A DNA stretch of 64,000 nucleotides, taken from Channallabes apus (taxonomy: Eukaryota; Chordata; Actinopteri; Siluriformes; Clariidae). Positions 12,401 through 21,940 of the stretch are shown in pieces. The notes under the pieces were generated by a model. That model saw only the letters and a list, made by a program, of their open reading frames with translations. It had not been told where the DNA came from and ran no database searches. Every line of letters begins with the position of its first letter. The first letter of the stretch is position 1. The position numbers and the translations under genes were made by a program. The stretch spans positions 6,169,001-6,233,000 of the forward strand of contig CM060112.1 of NCBI GenBank assembly GCA_030522415.1, in the 5' to 3' direction.

Positions 12401-15122
12401 AGTTAGTCAATCTCGGTGAGATTTCATGCAGCAGAGGTGGACCGCTTTGCCTCGCAAGATCAGCAAATGTCCCCTTTTGCTACTCCCTGACTCTAGATCT
12501 AGGATCGCCTCGTTTATTGCACTAGCAAGAGGTATTCCCCTGCAGCAAGTGTGTGATAAGCAGGCAGACCCAGTCCACTGCCGAAACGTTTCAGTGCTGG
12601 AGTTTCGGCAAGAAAAGCTTGTCCTCAGGCTTGTGCCCTAGTACTCTCAAGATGTACTTATCCGTGTCCTCACTGAACTATTTTCCCGAAAAGTTTCATT
12701 TGTAACGAGCAGGAGAAACTTCACTTACTGTCCAGTATGTGCTCTTCAGATTTACAGTACGTCCACCGCATGAGCCAGTGGCGTAAGTCAGAGCACCACT
12801 ATACTGGGTGAGAGATGCCATTGCCCTCTCCTATGAGGCGCGTGGGCTCACTTCGCCTCTAGGAATCAGGGTTCATTCAACCTGGGGGATCGCCTCATCT
12901 ATTGCACTAGCAAGAGGTATTCCCCTGCAGCAAGTGTGTGTGCAAAGCAGGTAGACCCAGTCCACTCCTGAATTGTTTCAGTGCTGGAGTCCCTGCAGGA
13001 AAGTTGTCCTCGGGCCTGTGCCCAAGTACTCTCAGGACACATGTAACTGCATCCTCACTGAGCTATCGGCCTAAGTCCATAAACAACATCACCCTATTGT
13101 TTTGAAGCATTCCATCCTCCGCCTTTACAGCTTCGGAGCAGGAGAGACTTCACTTACTGTGTCCAGCAGGTGCTCTTCAGATTTACGTCTAACGCATCAG
13201 CCGGTGGTGTAGGTCAGAGCAGCCTTTACATGTCTTGGGGCCGCTGGAGCGGCCACCACTACACTGGGTGAGAGATGCATATTGCCCTCTCCTATGAGGC
13301 GCGTGGGTTCACTTCGCCTCTAGGAAGCAGGGCTCATTCAACCAGGGAGATCGCCTCCTTTTGCACCAGCAAGAGGTATTCCCCTGCAGCAAATTGTGTG
13401 ACACGGAGGGTTGCTCCTCCCCGCACACATTACATTTACGTTACATTATAATCTGGATGTTCATGCTACTCCGAGCTCAGGCAAAGCCCCGAGTTAGCTG
13501 CCCAGGCATGGTTCTGAGACCTTCTCGGCTTTGTGCCACACGCTACACAACCTTGGGGTCCAGACACCTGTAGTGCGGCGGTGTTGGTATTCTCGTTCCC
13601 ATAGCGTTTTCACGCAGCATCGAGTGTAGCCTTGCTAGGGAACGTCTCGTGTTACATTTCTGTAACCCTGTTCCCTGAAAGGCGGGAACGAGATGCTGCG
13701 TCGCAATGCCGCACTACCACGTGACCGGATGGCTGTTCAGACAAATTAATCTGAGGTCGTTGCCGGCTCACCTGTTTTTATAACCTCAACCTACATCTAA
13801 TCAGATGACGTCACCTGTCGAGGTTATATATAGCCAAAAACTTTGGCGTGTTTTCACAGCATGCTTCAACGACCGGCAACGCGACAAACTGGTTCCCATA
13901 GCGTTTTCACGCAGCATCTCGTTCCCGCCTTTCAGGGAACAGGGTTACAGAAATGCAACCCGAGACGGTTTGTGGGCTGCAGCCTTTAAGTCATTTCACA
14001 GATTTTTAATGGGGTTTAATTCAGCGTTCAAGGACATTCACCTCTTTCTTCATTTACCCACTGTGTGGTCAGCTTTGCTGTGTGCTCATGTTGAAAGGTA
14101 AATTTTTTCCCTGTTGACAACTTTCTGGCAGAGGGCAGCAGATTTTCCTCATGAATTTGATAGTATTTTGCCCTATCCATTTTCAATTCAATTCAGTTCA
14201 ATTAAATTTTACTTGTATACTGCATTTTATGATTGTCATTGTTGGCAAAGCAACTTTACACAATCAAAAGAAAATTATGGAAATTTGTATGGAATGTGAA
14301 TATGAATGAATCAAAATGATTAGATATTCCCTGATGAGCAAACCGCGGGCGGCAGTGGTAAGGAAAAACTTCCAGAGATAGCAATAGGATGAAACCTTAA
14401 GAGGAACCAGACTCCCAGAGAGAGGGAGAATTTGTGGAGAATTTGTGATATTGTTGTCACATGCACACAATGACCGTTCTTTGTGATGCAATGTCCTGAT
14501 CTAGGGTTGTTCCACTTCCCGATAATTAAAATCTTCATTTTCTAGGCAGTGATAAAGTCTTTGAAATAGTTTTTATCTCCTAACTTGGCCTGAGGTCCTT
14601 TGCCAGTGCCCTGATGTCCATTATTGATTAATTGTTTTTGAGTTGCACTATCAGGGATTGAAATGCTCCAACTTTTCATTTTGAGTTAATCAAATTTTCA
14701 CAGTAGCAGCCACAGGTATCCAATGCCTTTAGGTTTTAAAGGTAACACATGGAGGAAGTGATGGAGGAAGTGTCATTGAGGACATTGCAGGATGGTCTGG
14801 GAGTAGTGAGAGGCGTTTAAAGTACAGTACACTGTGAACGGGAACGCAACACTGATCTTTATCTGGGGTTAATCAGAATCATTTCATTAGTAATAGGTGT
14901 ATAATAATAACTTTTACCACGAGTTTACAGTAAATGTGATTGGTTAGTTCTAATCTCAGTTACATGGCCCCTAATAAAATACATTTCTGTCTATCATAAG
15001 AATCCAAAAATAAAATTAACAACACTGATTATGTGACTTTTTTCCACCAGCATGTGAAAATTCTACTGACCACTGTCCTGCCCAAAACTCAGAAAATTAC
15101 CAAGAGGTATTTCACTTCATCA

Positions 15123-15176
<54 letters not shown>

Positions 15177-15773
15177 AGAACTAATACTTATTGTCTCTTG
15201 AAAAAAAATAAACAGCTGAAAATATTTATCTTTTTTTTTTGTTTGTTTCTAATTCCTTTGCTTGAGGTTCCTCTTGTGGTGTGTGCACATTCTGTATCAA
15301 ATGCTGGAACTCCTGCAGTGTCCTCTACTGTTCAACTACCCAGAATCCCCTCAGATCCTTCTCAACCTGTTTATGACAGCATAGTCTTGCTCACAAGGCC
15401 CTGTGACTCTACTGTTTATTCTACTAATCAGTTACCCACAATCCCCTCTGATCAGGATGTCTACTCCACAGCTGAGTTACCCACAATCCCCTCTGATCAG
15501 GACGTCTACTCCACAGCTCAGTTACCCACAATCCCCTTTGACCAGGACACCCAAATCACAGCTCAGTTACCCACAATCCCCTCTGATCAGGACGTCTACT
15601 CCATAGCTCAGTTACCCACAGATCAATCAGCTGAGAATTCTGCCCGAGGTCTGACTTATGCTGCAGTGAGTTTCCACCCCAACACCACCAGCTCTAATGG
15701 TGCAGCTCCACACGTCAGGGAAGACGTCACTTCTGTCTACGCTTCAATCAGAAATGTTACTTCATCTGTTTAG
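3471..15773 (+). CDS. CD300/pIgR-like inhibitory Ig receptor 1 (seven exons)
   Basis: Predicted exons are 3471-3510, 3604-3924, 4870-5214, 5777-6025, 6932-7036, 15051-15106 and 15267-15773. All junctions keep one frame (mostly phase 1) and give 540 aa. Residues 1-14 are a hydrophobic signal peptide. Residues 14-120 and 121-235 are V-type Ig domains with the CD300/pIgR pattern: the B and F strand cysteines (KCTY...YHCG; RCKY...YWCG) plus an extra Cys pair (YFCK/GCSD; FLCK/ACSY). Residues 236-318 form a Ser/Thr/Pro stalk and 319-353 hold one transmembrane helix. The tail has tyrosine repeats and canonical ITIMs LTYAAV (Y503) and SVYASI (Y530), so it should recruit SH2 phosphatases in immune cells. 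There is no charged membrane residue. The exon 7 acceptor (TTGAG, 15266) is weak. Intron 5 is 8 kb because of a DIRS insertion. The ligand is unknown. Confidence 0.85.
4384..4470 (+). pseudogene. Relic Ig exon inside intron 2 of receptor 1
   Basis: The strings TTCTCCCCGTATGATGACAG and AGTATTAAAAATGTAACTGG match the second Ig exon (5057-5112: TTCTCCCTGTATGATGACAG, AGTATTAGAAATGTAACTGA) in the same order and close spacing. A poly-A tract now separates them and no cysteine codons or splice sites remain. This is a decayed extra Ig exon, showing that the locus once had another domain here. Confidence 0.7.
5503..5751 (-). mobile_element. tRNA-derived SINE copy A (internally shortened)
   Basis: On the minus strand the head contains the RNA polymerase III B-box-like GGTTCGATTCC, followed by the body shared with 38171-38544, 39966-40267 and 55777-56137, and ends in a CATT/GAAT repeat tail. 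The target duplication ATTGAATT lies at 5495-5502 and 5752-5759. It ends only 25 bp before the stalk exon of receptor 1 and supplies one border of its polypyrimidine tract. Confidence 0.85.
5777..6025 (+). repeat. TCA-repeat tract encoding receptor 1 Ser stalk
   Basis: This exon is built mainly from TCA, TCC and TCG triplets read in the Ser frame, interrupted by Leu, Pro and Thr codons. It encodes 83 residues between the membrane-proximal Ig domain and the transmembrane exon, probably an O-glycosylated spacer. The paralogous exon in receptor 3 is 299 codons long. Confidence 0.8.
7100..7288 (-). mobile_element. Tc1-like relic, part 1 (split by DIRS)
   Basis: The sequence around 7205-7288 reads like the minus strand of a decayed Tc1/mariner transposase region (strings such as CCACTCTTCTTTGCAGAACT). 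It appears to continue at 13968-14165. No open frame remains. The family call rests on recognition of typical text, so it is tentative. Confidence 0.4.
9006..10190 (-). mobile_element. CR1/L2-like LINE 3' fragment nested in DIRS
   Basis: The minus strand encodes 272 aa (10079 down to 9261) of the reverse transcriptase C-terminal half: the end of the YADDT-like region (DTLYLSG in shifted form), FLGVIID, the thumb, and a C-terminal WNKC segment. The 3' end is a TAGA microsatellite at 9006-9020, and the 5' part of the LINE is absent. The flanking DIRS RT text resumes at about 10191. Assignment between CR1, L2 and Rex1 groups is uncertain. Confidence 0.75.
10765..12440 (+). repeat. About 444-bp tandem repeat of DIRS RNase H segment
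   Basis: A unit containing GGCACATCAATTGCCTCGAA recurs near 10791, 11237, 11682 and 12126, spaced 444-447 bp apart, giving nearly four copies. Copies 2-4 are almost identical, including shared differences from copy 1 (for example a 1-bp loss in TCTCGGTGAGATTTC). This points to recent amplification after the element died. Confidence 0.9.
12510..13400 (+). repeat. Second tandem duplication in DIRS 3' part
   Basis: The string CAAGAGGTATTCCCCTGCAG recurs near 12528, 12911 and 13369, in units of roughly 385 and 455 bp, each followed by related text (TGCTCTTCAGATTTAC, GAGAGATGC, TATGAGGCGCGTGGG). The units lie in the region where the recombinase gene should be and hold no long open frame. Confidence 0.75.
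13968..14165 (-). mobile_element. Tc1-like relic, part 2
   Basis: The text AAGGACATTCACCT, GTTGAAAGGTAA and CTTTCTGGCAGAGGGCAGCAG resembles the minus strand of a decayed Tc1-like element common in fish. Together with 7100-7288 it suggests the DIRS inserted into this older copy. Confidence 0.35.
14165..14430 (+). repeat. Interspersed repeat with CCTGATGAGCAAACCG core
   Basis: This block recurs at 62985-63110 (CCCTGATGAGCAAGCCG, GGCAAGGAAAAACTCCCTGA) and partly inside the receptor 2 pseudogene at about 40282-40395. It has no coding potential. It looks like a non-autonomous repeat whose family I do not name. Confidence 0.6.
15125..15174. repeat. TG microsatellite in intron 6 of receptor 1
   Basis: A nearly pure dinucleotide tract lies 20 bp after the exon 6 donor, within a 160-bp intron. 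Confidence 0.95.
15430..15620 (+). repeat. 45-bp coding repeat in receptor 1 cytoplasmic tail
   Basis: Four to five in-frame 15-residue units of the pattern STAQLPTIPSDQDVY follow one another. Most units carry a tyrosine in DVYS context; one has lost it (QDTQIT). Receptor 3 keeps only about one unit. The tyrosines are not canonical ITIMs but add potential phosphorylation sites in variable number. Confidence 0.85.
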
Positions 15774-16188
15774 TTTAGCATCAATAGAGCTCAAGTCATG
15801 TGGCACTGGAATGCTCCTGATTTCCTTTCTTCTTTTTTTTTATTCTTTATTTCCCTCCCCCACTTACTATTCCCTAGCAATGGGTATTTATTTTAAGTCA
15901 TGCAGTGAAGACACCTTAAGGCTGCTCATTCATTAAAGTTATTTAGTTCTTTCCAAAGTTCTTTCCAAAGTTTGCACCCAAAGCTTGTTTCATGTTCTTT
16001 TGCATATTAAACCTGGAGTTTTTAGCTTAAATTATTTGATCACTTCTACTGTAGGCATTTACTGTAGGCTTATTTGGTTTGATGATACAGGCTGTTGTTT
16101 TCTTTAGTAAGTGTGGGCTTGGGGGCCTTAACGTCGAGCACAACAACCTTTTTTCAACAACTTTTGACAGCAGGATCGCGAAGGCTGG
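15774..16188 (+). other. 3' UTR region of receptor 1
   Basis: It follows the TAG stop and contains possible poly(A) signals (ATTAAA at 15932 and near 16007). Similar sequence follows the receptor 3 stop for about 200 bp (GGGCTCAAGTCATGTG...). No other gene is seen before the LTR element. Confidence 0.5.
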
Positions 16189-16558
16189 TGTAAGGGTTAA
16201 CCCCTAGAGGGCGCCAATGCGCCAAAGACTATTTGTGTTTGTAGTTTGTTTTGGTTTGGTTAAACCAGTTCCCAGGATGCACCTCGGTCAGGTGACATAG
16301 AAGTTCACCTGTACCGAGGAACATAATTATGTTTAGTATAAATAGCCTGTTTTAGTTGAGTTGTGTTGCATTAATCGTCGTATGGTTTGTGTTTGTTTAT
16401 TTAAGTATTAAAGCGATACTCGAGATTACTAGGTGCTCTCAGAAAAGAGCTTATGTTTTCTTTTCTGTTTAATTTAAATAAACATTATTATTGAACCGCC
16501 AGCTCGCCTCCTGCATTTATGCCACGCACACGCCGACACACATCAAAGGTTCATTACA
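16189..16558 (+). repeat. 5' LTR of non-autonomous element
   Basis: A 370-bp LTR with TG...CA ends. It contains a TATA-like TATAAATAGCC near 16338 and AATAAACATTATT near 16479 as a possible poly(A) signal. Confidence 0.85.
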
Positions 16559-16768
16559 GAATGTAACACCCAATGAGTGGCTTAGCGGAGGGCTTTCCCC
16601 CTGGACGAATTTTGGGGGGGAGCAGTTACCATCTCAAACGAGCTGGCGGACTGGACAGAATGTAACACCCAATGAGTGGCTTAGCGGAGGGCTTTCCCCC
16701 TGGACGAATTTTGGGGGGGAGCAGTTACCATCTCAAACGAGCTGGCGGACTGACAGTGAGACCGAGAT

Positions 16769-17789
16769 GTGGCAGAGCTGGGAGGACTACTTGCTCAAAG
16801 AGCAGAAGCCCCCTGAGAGAGAGAGAAGCACGGCAGAGCTGGGAGGGCTGCAGGCTCGCCATTCGGTGGACGCCATTCAAGGGCGACGCAAAGAGGGGTG
16901 ACAGACGTCCCCGCACTGGCCAGAAGGGAAGGGCCAGGAAGGTCAAGTACAGCGGTGACGAGAGGGAAGTAAAACCCCAGGCGGAGCAGCAGTGGAGAGA
17001 GGAAAGCGATCTCGTCAGGTGGTATTCAGAGCAGAATTGGGAGCAAGTACGAGACCTGCGGGAGCAGGGAGAAGAGCTCCAACACCTGATCCTCCAGTTC
17101 CGGGAGAGCCGCGAGGACGAGAACGTTGCTCCCGCGCTTCAGCCGCTGTGCAGCATGGAAAGCCTTCTCCTTCCTCCACCTCCGGGCTTTGAGGACATCA
17201 TTTCAGCTCCTCAGCCCGGCGCAGCAAACATCACCGCAGCGCTGCAGTCGTTAAGCTCCGTGAGCATGACAGCAGCGCTCTGCCGACAAGCTCCGAGTCA
17301 GCTCCGCTGCCGCAGAGCCCAGCTAGCGGCGATTCCGCTCTACAGCCATCGAGCCGCGAGAATGTCGCTTCCGCATCAGTGCTACCACTGTCGAGCATCT
17401 TTTCAGCTCCACTACCGCCGTCGAGCATCTCTTCAGCTGCGCCGCCGCCGTCGAGCGTCTCTTCAGCTCCGCCGTCGAGCGTGTCTTCAGCTCCGCCGCC
17501 ACCATTGAGCGTCTCTTCAGCTCTGCCGCCGCCGTCGAGCTACATGCCAGCTCTTCAGCCAAGCGCAGAGATCACCGTGCCAGCTCTTCAGCCAGGCTCC
17601 GAGATCGTCGCGCCCGCTCTTCAGCCCAGCGCCGAGATCACCATGCCAGCTCTTCAGCCAAGCGCCGAGATCGCCGTGCCAGCTCTTCAGCCAGGCGCCG
17701 AGATCACCGTGCCAGCTCTTCAACCAGGCGCCAAGATTGTTGCAACCGCTCCTCAGCCCGGCGCCGAAATCACCGTGCCAGCTCTTTAG
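16769..17789 (+). pseudogene. Repeat-rich gag-like ORF of the LTR element
   Basis: Reading starts with MWQSWEDYLLKEQK at 16769 and shifts frame near 16900 into a segment rich in Lys/Arg/Glu (EEELQHLILQFRE-like, probably coiled coil) and then Ala/Leu/Pro/Ser. From about 17540 an 11-residue repeat (PALQPGAEITV and variants) is encoded by 33-bp tandem units. I do not recognise capsid or zinc-knuckle motifs. It could be a structural protein, but the frame breaks mean this copy is probably dead. Confidence 0.5.
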
Positions 17790-17945
17790 CCAAGCGCCGA
17801 GATCACCGTGCCAGCTCTTCAGCCAGGCGCGAGATCGTCGCGCCCGCTCCTCAGCACGGCGCAGAGATCGTCATGCCCGCTCCTCAGCACGGTGCAGAGA
17901 TCGTCATGCCCGCTCTTCAGCACGATGCAGAGATCGTCAGGCGCA
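17540..17945 (+). repeat. 33-bp coding minisatellite
   Basis: About a dozen copies of a unit around CCAGCTCTTCAGCCAGGCGC run in tandem, first in the PALQP frame and later with deletions that change frame. Confidence 0.85.
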
Positions 17946-18077
17946 TTCCTCAGCCGTCAAGCGCCGTGGACTTCGTGTCCGTCAAGTGCCGCAAAAGTCC
18001 CAAAGCCAGCTCCGTCGGCCAAGGTTGGAACAGTGGGGTCCAGGACCACCGTTAATGGGTGGTTAAAGGGGGGGTAC

Positions 18078-18449
18078 TGTAAGGGTTAACCCCTAGAGGG
18101 CGCCAATGCGCCAAAGACTATTTGTGTTTGTAGTTTGTTTTGGTTTGGTTAAACTTCAGTTCCCAGGATGCACCTCGGTCAGGTGATGTAGAAGTTCACC
18201 TGAACCGAGGAAGATAATTATGTTTAGTATAAATAGCCTGTTCTAGTTGAGTTGTGTTGCATTAATCGTCGTATGGTTTGTGTTTGTTTATTTAAGTATT
18301 AAAGCGATACTCGAGATTACTAGGTGCTCTCAGAAAAGTGCTTATGTTTTGTTTTCTGTTTAACTTAAATAAACATTATTATTGAACCGCCAGCTCGCCT
18401 CCTGCATTTATGCCACGCACACACCGACACACACCAAAGGTTCATGACA
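18078..18449 (+). repeat. 3' LTR of non-autonomous element
   Basis: The 372-bp partner of the 5' LTR. It differs by a handful of substitutions and small indels. Confidence 0.85.
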
Positions 18450-18976
18450 GCTGGCTCTTGGCGAGAGTTAAAGTGTCGTGGAATTTCATGCAGTCTTTTC
18501 ACGCCTATCCTTGAAACAGTGATCAAACAACTGCATTCAACCCTTTCCTTTGAAGTCCCTAGTGTGCATGACCCTGCTTGCATGCCACTCTCATTTTTTT
18601 TAGCAGTCGCAGCGTAACCCTAGGCTTCATACTGCTGGACCTTGATATAAGTTTCCTGCATTGTTTTTATAGTGCCGAGAATGCCCGAGATCCATAATGA
18701 TCATCTATCAGCCATGCCTGATCTAGTGGCCCCATCCCTTTGCACAGTTGCAGAAGGGGAGGCCGCCTACCTAGTGAGCTTCTAGAGTGAGCAATAGTTT
18801 ACTGGCATACTGTGCATTTGGTCTTCAGAAATTCTTTGAATTTTTAGCAAATCAGGACCCTTCCCCCACGCTCAAACATGGTCTGATACAGTGTAGACTG
18901 ACTGGAAATGATTTCAGCACATACTGTAGTAAACATAAACCTGCCTCCAAAAACCAACATTGACTTACACAAAGTA
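18450..18976. other. Unassigned spacer
   Basis: About 530 bp without a recognisable gene or repeat. Open frames are short and lack domain signatures. Confidence 0.5.
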
Positions 18977-20596
18977 CAGTGGTGTGAAAAACTATTTGCA
19001 TCCCTCCTGATTTCTTATTCTTTTGCATGTTTGTCACACAAAATGTTTCTGATCATCAAACACATTTAACTATTAGTCAAAGATAACACAAGTAAACACA
19101 AAATGCAGTTTTTAAATGAGGGGTTTTATTATTTAGGGTGAAAAAAAATCCAAACCTACATGGCCCTGTGTGAAAAAGTAATTGCCCCCTGAACCTAATA
19201 ACTGGTTGGGCCACCCTTAGCAGCAATAACTGCAATCAAGCGTTTGCGATAACTTGCAACGAGTCTTTTACAGCGCTCTGGAGGAATTTTGGCCCACTCA
19301 TCTTTGCAGAATTGTTGTAATTCAGCTTTATTTGAGGGTTTTCTAGCATGAACCGCCTTTGTAAGGTCATGCTACAACATCTCAATAGGATTCAGGTCAG
19401 GACTTTGACTAGGCCACTCCAAAGTCTTCATTTTGTTTTTCTTCAGCCATTCAGAGGTGGATTTGCTGGTGTGTTTTGGGTCATTGTCCTGCTGCAGCAC
19501 CCAAGATCGCTTCAGCTTGAGTTGACGAACAGATGGCCGGACATTTTCCTTCAGGATTTTTTGGTAGACAGTAGAATTCATGGTTCCATCTATCACAGCA
19601 AGCCTTCCAGGTCTTGAAGCAGCAAAACAACCCCAGACCATCACACTACCACCACCATATTTTACTGTTGGTATGATGTTCTTTTTCTGAAATGCTGTGT
19701 TACTTTTACGCCAGATGTAACGGGACACGCACCTTCCAAAAAGTTAAACTTTTGTCTCGTCGGTCCACAAGGTATTTTCCCAAAAGTCTTGGCAATCATT
19801 GAGATGTTTTTTAGCAAAATTGAGACGAGCCTTAATGTTCTTTTTGCTTAAAAGTGGTTTGCGCCTTGGAAATCTGCCATGCAGGCCGTTTTTGCCCAGT
19901 CTCTTTCTCATGGTGGAGTCGTGAACACTGACCTTAATTGAGGCAAGTGAGGCCTGCAGTTCTTTAGATGTTGTCCTGGGGTCTTTTGTGGCCTCTCGGA
20001 TGAGTCGTCTCTGCGCTCTTGGGGTAATTTTGGTCGGCCGGCCACTCCTGGGAAGGTTCACCACTGTTCCATGTTTTTGCCATTTGTGGATAATGGCTCT
20101 CACTGTGGTTCACTGGAGTCCCAAAGCTTTAGAAATGGCTTTATAACCTTTACCAGACTGATAGATCTCAATTACTTTTGTTCTCATTTGTTCCTGAATT
20201 TCTTTGGATCTTGGCATAATGTCTAGCTTTTGAGGTGCTTTTGGTCTACTTCTCTGTGTCAGGTAGCTCCTATTTAAGTGATTTCTTGATTGAAACAGGT
20301 GTGGCAGTAATCAGGCCTGGGGGTGACTACAGAAATTGAACTCAGGTGTGATAAACCACAGTTAAGTTATTTTTTAACAAGGGGGGCAATCACTTTTTCA
20401 CACAAGGCCATGTAGGTTTGGAGTTTTTCTTCTCCCTTAATAACGTAAACCTTCATTTAAAAACTGCATTTTGTGTTCAATTATGTTATCTTTGACTAAT
20501 AGTTAACGGTTTTTGATGAGCAGAAACATTTAAGTGTGACAAACATGCAAAAGAATAAGAAATCAGGAAGGGGGCAAATAGTTTTTCACACCACTG
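18977..20596 (-). mobile_element. Tc1 transposon copy 1 (dead)
   Basis: Long inverted repeats of about 200 bp begin CAGTGGTGTGAAAAACTATT at both ends, flanked by the TA target duplication (18975-18976 and 20597-20598). The size of 1620 bp equals copy 2. On the minus strand the transposase would run from ATG at 20217 to the stop at 19195-19197. It contains three in-frame stops, near 20112 (CGA to TGA), 19745 (GAA to TAA) and 19372 (TGG to TAG). Confidence 0.95.
19195..20217 (-). pseudogene. Tc1 transposase pseudogene
   Basis: The helix-turn-helix part (SGRPTKITPRAQRRLIREAT) and the catalytic part (WGCFAASRPGRL, QQDNDPKHTS, SPDLNPIE) are still readable, but three nonsense mutations interrupt the frame. 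It is otherwise close to the intact copy at 58440-59453. Confidence 0.95.
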
Positions 20597-20992
20597 TAAG
20601 ATAAAATGAATACACAGATGGGAGGAAGTTTTAATGGGATACACTGTAAAAAAAAAGTCCGTGAAATTAACAGTGAAATTTTGTAAATCATGACATTAAA
20701 ATTTTGTAAATAGAAAAACAATTGAATTGTGTTAAATTTACAGGAATATTTTGTAAGTTTTAAAAATGCAATTGTATAATACTGAACCAAAAAAATCTGT
20801 TAATTTTACTATAAGAATATGTTAAAAAAATTATATTTATTTGTTTACTGACTACTTTAATTAATTAAAATCTTTATAAGAAAACAATACAATTCTGTTA
20901 AAATTACAAAATCATAGCAATTGAACACATACAAAATTTTATATTTACAGATTAAGTTATGTACAAGTGTAAAATGTTGTTTAGATGAGGGG

Positions 20993-21426
20993 TGTAATGG
21001 AAAAATCATATTTTAATTATATGTATTAATTCTATTTGATTCTTGTAGTAAGTGTGTAACGTAGGCCTTAGAAGTTTGAACTTAGTTGTCGAAGCTTAGA
21101 GACACAAGGCCGAGAACAGAATAGAAACAACCTGATTGTAGTTGTCCCTGAATAAATGATAAGGTATGGACATCTAGTCTGGGGCAGATAAAGAGTCATG
21201 AGTTTGAATGTAGGAACTTCACGTACGGGGCGTTGATTATGTTAACAGAGATGTTTGTGTATAAAATAGGTCAGCTAGAGAAAGAGATCACCTTTCTCTA
21301 TGCTGCAACTGTTTGCTGTATGAGACTGGTCCTTCTGCAGAAGTTTAAAATAAAACCTTTGTTACTTTGCTCTTACCCAGTGTATGGATTACTTGTCTTT
21401 ATATTGGTTTCAGAATTTCCACCACA
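20993..21426 (+). repeat. ERV 5' LTR
   Basis: A 434-bp repeat, by eye identical to 28377-28810. It contains TATAAAATAGG near 21250 as a likely TATA region and AAATAAAACC near 21348 as the poly(A) signal. Confidence 0.95.
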
Positions 21427-21619
21427 ACTTGGCGTAGTCGGCAGTTCTCCGTGTTTGGGGAAGGCATTGGAGAATCCCGGGGAGGCGTAAGCGCTGACGC
21501 CTTGAAGGCTTTTCACTTCATCTCAAACGCTTAATTGGCAATCGAGCGTGAGAGGACCGGGGATTCACCATGTCACCTCAACACCGGAGTTAAAAGAACT
21601 AAAATAGTGTGGTAAGGAA

Positions 21620-21720
21620 ATTTTTTAAGTTGTAATTGTTAAAGTAAGTTGTAATTGTTAAAGTTAAAGTAAGTTGTAATTGTTAAAGTCAAAGTAAGTT
21701 GTAATTGAGTATTAAGTGCA
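21620..21720 (+). repeat. Short tandem repeat in ERV leader
   Basis: Units of about 25-30 bp built on AAGTTGTAATTGTTAAAGT recur four times just downstream of the 5' LTR and primer-binding region. Confidence 0.8.
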
Positions 21721-21940
21721 CTTTCTCACAGTGGCTGGGATAGATTTAAACTTGGATCTATCACACGAGTCTGGGATTCGTGAAAAGTACCCAAAAAAGT
21801 GCAAAGGCACACAAAAGAGAGAGAGAGAGGGTACTGGTTTCGCCTCGTTTCCGAAAAACTTGGCCCCGCAGCAGACGTGCTCGGTGTGAGGACCTCCGGA
21901 GGTAAAAGCAAGTCAGAGTGCAGGGTTGCAAGGTGCACAC

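Larger units (their letters stand above)
7289..13967 (+). mobile_element. DIRS-type tyrosine-recombinase retrotransposon (degenerate)
   Basis: Two structural hallmarks identify DIRS. The ends are inverted repeats (7289-7480 against 13745-13967), and an internal block at about 13591-13703 is complementary to both extreme ends: its first half is the reverse complement of 7289-7337 and its second half that of 13910-13967. Coding remnants fit: an RT piece with LKDAYFHI near 8898-8921, and RNase H pieces with INCLEM and YINRQGG near 10797 and 10905. Everything is interrupted by stops and frameshifts, and I find no intact recombinase. A LINE is nested at 9006-10190 and the RNase H part is tandemly amplified. 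Confidence 0.85.
16189..18449 (+). mobile_element. Non-autonomous LTR retrotransposon
   Basis: Two direct LTRs (16189-16558 and 18078-18449, both starting TGTAAGGGTTAACCCC and ending in CA) flank 1.5 kb. The 5-bp target duplication GCTGG is at 16184-16188 and 18450-18454. A G-rich polypurine tract (AAAGGGGGGG) precedes the 3' LTR. The interior holds a tandem 95-bp leader duplication (16559-16653, 16654-16747) and a gag-like ORF, but no protease, reverse transcriptase or integrase. LTRs differ at few sites, so insertion is fairly recent. It must have used another element's enzymes. Confidence 0.85.

Noticed and set aside
10765..12440. CRISPR-like or satellite array
   Set aside because: Units are 444 bp, head to tail without spacers, and derive from DIRS RNase H.
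15129..15260. Start codon for the receptor tail frame inside the TG repeat
   Set aside because: The frame is open upstream only because of the dinucleotide repeat. The tail is exon 7, joined in phase from exon 6.
15311..15319. Alternative acceptor TCCTGCAG for receptor 1 exon 7
   Set aside because: It has a better consensus than 15266, but joining exon 6 there puts the ITIM tail out of frame.
17231..17723. Minus-strand frames with WLKSWHGDLGA repeats
   Set aside because: Shadow of the 33-bp repeat of the LTR element. The plus strand follows LTR polarity and the polypurine tract.
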